From JANXXV01 sp038230275 (lineage in GTDB: Bacteria; Acidobacteriota; Terriglobia; Bryobacterales; Bryobacteraceae), in the NCBI GenBank assembly GCA_038230275.1, contig JBBRNO010000208.1, positions 1-8,261 on the forward strand: a DNA stretch of 8,261 nucleotides, written 5' to 3'. The translations under genes and the position numbers were made by a program. Below the pieces are notes generated by a model. It did not search any database. It was not told where the DNA came from and saw only the letters and a program-made list of their open reading frames with translations. This document shows, piece by piece, positions 6,877 to 8,261 of this stretch; within the stretch, counting starts at the first letter, position 1, and each line of letters starts with the position of its first letter.

Positions 6877-7440
6877 ATGCGCCGGGTCACCCCGGTCATC
6901 ATGGCCCCTGCTTTCCTTACGATCTCGGATGACAGACCTTTTCCAACTTTCTTCGTTAATAGCTCACCAGCTCACAAGGAAATCCAAAATCGCCGGTACG
7001 GAGCCATAGCAGCCGGGGCGAAGTCCCCAAAAGGAATCCAGACATCCTCCGCGAACGCCGTGCGTCATGGACTCCTGTCGAAGGTGCCGGTCCTATCCAA
7101 CGAATCCCCAACCCCATTCGACGAAATCCTCAACATGTACATGGAGAAATCCTAACCCCGGGACGGAGTGGAAACAGACCTCGTGTACGAAATGGTGGCG
7201 GCCAAATGGCGTCAACAGCGTCTATGGATGATCGAAACCACCGCCCTCGAACTGGAGATGGACGGACAGCAGCCCGCCATCGACGCGAAACCAGCTTCAG
7301 CCGTATGCATTCCGCCATCCGTCCTGAAATCGTAAGGTCTCCGTTGCAGCCCCCCCGGACCGGACGCTCCAAACGCGCCAGAGTCGGATCAGCCTATATG
7401 AAAGTGAAATCCAGAGCATAACTGGGACGCAGTCACCGGG
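6877..7440 (+). pseudogene. Decayed member of a small uncharacterised 'NA-x-RHGL' family
   Basis: The reading frame from 6877 encodes K-S-P-K-G-I-Q-T-S-S-A-N-A-V-R-H-G-L-L-S-K, then P-V-L-S-N-E-S and F-D-E-I-L. This matches the T-P-E-G-K ... N-A-x-(R/K)-H-G-L ... E-x-x-x-(F/Y) pattern of a multi-copy family I recall from Acidobacteria and Planctomycetes; its function is unknown. A TAA at 7153-7155 interrupts it, but the same frame carries straight on with P-R-D-G-V-E-T-D-L-V-Y-E-M and A-K-W-R-Q-Q-R-L-W-M-I-E, the family's next conserved block, up to a TAA at 7333-7335. The family tail then appears one frame over (L-Y-E-S-E-I-Q near 7394-7414). So there is at least one nonsense change (CAA to TAA would explain it) and one frameshift near 7300-7335. 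The true start is uncertain: residues before about 6970 do not look like family sequence, and no ribosome binding site is seen. The rest of 6840-7482 shows nothing else I can support. Confidence 0.68.
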
Positions 7441-7482
7441 CAATACGAGACATTGCTGGCCGGGCTGTGCCAACGTTAGAGT

Positions 7483-8261
7483 ATGTCGACTTCTCCATAC
7501 CGGTCGTGGGTGGAAGTATCGCTGCAACAGATCGGTGATAACTTCAGCGCCATCAGATCCGTGGTAGGACCAGCGGTGGAAGTGATGCCGGTGGTGAAGG
7601 CCGATGCCTATCGCCACGGGGCGATTGAAGTCTCTCGCGCACTGGTAAGCCGCGGAGCCCGCTGGCTTGCGGTAAGCAACGTGGAAGAAGGTGTCGCTTT
7701 ACGCCAGGCAGGCATCGCCGGGCGCATTCTGGTGATGGCCGACTTCCTGCCTGCCGGGCGAGACGCCATGCTGGAGCACCAGCTTACACCCGTGCTTCAT
7801 TCGCTGGAGGATCTGCGGGAGCTTGATGACCTGGCGCGCCGGCGCGGCTCATCCGTGGATTACCATCTCAAGATCGATAGCGGCATGGGCCGGCTGGGCA
7901 CGCGTGCCGCAGCTGACGAGATTTACCAGGCAATCCGTGGCGCGCGACATGTGCGGCTGGAAGGATTGATGACGCATTTCGCGTCAGTCTCGGATTTCAG
8001 CTCCAGGCAGACCGGCGAACAGACGCGATACTTTCTCGACGTTCTTGCCGCTCTGCGAACCGCGGGCATCGTCGTGCCGATGGCGCACATGTCCAGCACC
8101 GGAGCCATCGCCTACGGGCGCAGGGAAGCGTGGTGCGACATGGTGCGGCCGGGCCATGCGATTTACGGCTACACGTCACCTGCTCGCGGCAAAGGCCCGC
8201 CGAACCTGCTGCATGTAAAACCGGCGCTGGCGTGGAAGGCTTCGGTACTCACCGTGAAGGA
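7483..8261 (+). CDS. alr: Alanine racemase, N-terminal and central part (3' end outside window)
   Basis: 259 complete codons of a protein usually about 370 residues long. It interconverts L- and D-alanine with pyridoxal phosphate in the cytoplasm, supplying D-alanine for peptidoglycan. Visible landmarks: V-V-K-A-D-A-Y-R-H-G-A (37-47) with Lys39, the expected Schiff-base lysine; K-I-D-S-G-M-G-R-L-G (130-139) with Arg137; G-L-M-T-H-F-A (161-167) with His165; H-M-S-S-T-G-A (202-208), the phosphate-binding serine region; and M-V-R-P-G-H-A-I-Y-G (220-229) with Arg222, which should pair with the PLP ring nitrogen. The second catalytic base, a tyrosine, lies just beyond the window end. The start is firm: an in-frame TAG at 7477-7479 leaves ATG 7483 as the first option, though only a weak purine run (AGAG) precedes it. 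Oddity: the usual K-A-x-A-Y-G-H-G has Arg at position 44 instead of Gly. No operon partner is visible upstream. Confidence 0.95.
   Translation, partial: MSTSPYRSWVEVSLQQIGDNFSAIRSVVGPAVEVMPVVKADAYRHGAIEVSRALVSRGARWLAVSNVEEGVALRQAGIAGRILVMADFLPAGRDAMLEHQLTPVLHSLEDLRELDDLARRRGSSVDYHLKIDSGMGRLGTRAAADEIYQAIRGARHVRLEGLMTHFASVSDFSSRQTGEQTRYFLDVLAALRTAGIVVPMAHMSSTGAIAYGRREAWCDMVRPGHAIYGYTSPARGKGPPNLLHVKPALAWKASVLTVK

Noticed and set aside
6386..7009. Open frame of about 200 codons on the + strand overlapping the end of the 811 aa gene
   Set aside because: It is out of frame with a well-supported gene, its product is a His/Arg/Ser-rich jumble, and it has no plausible ribosome binding site.
7297..7617. 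Minus-strand open frame across the alanine racemase start
   Set aside because: It overlaps the strongly supported alr N-terminus and the relic's tail, and its product has no recognisable pattern.

Overview
The window reads like chromosomal DNA of a moderately high-GC acidobacterium, probably of the Solibacter/Bryobacter kind. This is an inference from protein style: secreted proteins built of alternating Big-type Ig folds and malectin-like domains, the exoprotein domain set at 4404-6839, and a remnant of a small 'NA-x-RHGL' family that I recall as common in that phylum. No rRNA or other taxonomic marker is present. All recognisable genes lie on the + strand.

Layout. Positions 2-1963 hold the 3' part of a large secreted protein: a jelly-roll-like segment, then Big - malectin - Big - malectin - Big. 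After a 67-base gap comes a predicted secreted lipase/esterase (2031-3596) with a very strong ribosome binding site. It overlaps by ATGA an unrecognised exported protein of 269 aa (3593-4402). One base after that gene's stop, a multidomain secreted protein of 811 aa begins (4404-6839). The stretch 6840-7482 has no intact gene. It carries a decayed copy of the 'RHGL' family, broken by an in-frame TAA and a frameshift. From 7483 to the window end runs the first two thirds or so of an alanine racemase (alr).

Composition. The lipase and its overlapping partner are visibly poorer in G+C than the genes on both sides. Hand counts per 60 bases are 39 at 541-600, 25 at 2041-2100, 26 at 3661-3720, 38 at 4681-4740 and 39 at 7561-7620. 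The tight spacing suggests that 2031-6839 may be one transcript for three exported proteins. The composition suggests that the first two genes have a different history from the third.

How they may work together. The first, second and fourth proteins are predicted to be exported, and the third probably is. They could act on, or bind, extracellular carbohydrate or ester-containing polymers, but nothing in the sequence fixes a substrate. The alanine racemase is a housekeeping enzyme of peptidoglycan synthesis and appears unrelated to them. I found no CRISPR array, tRNA, intact mobile element, defence system or convincing terminator. The best candidates for something undescribed are the lipase with its unassigned N-terminal domain and the overlapping orphan protein.
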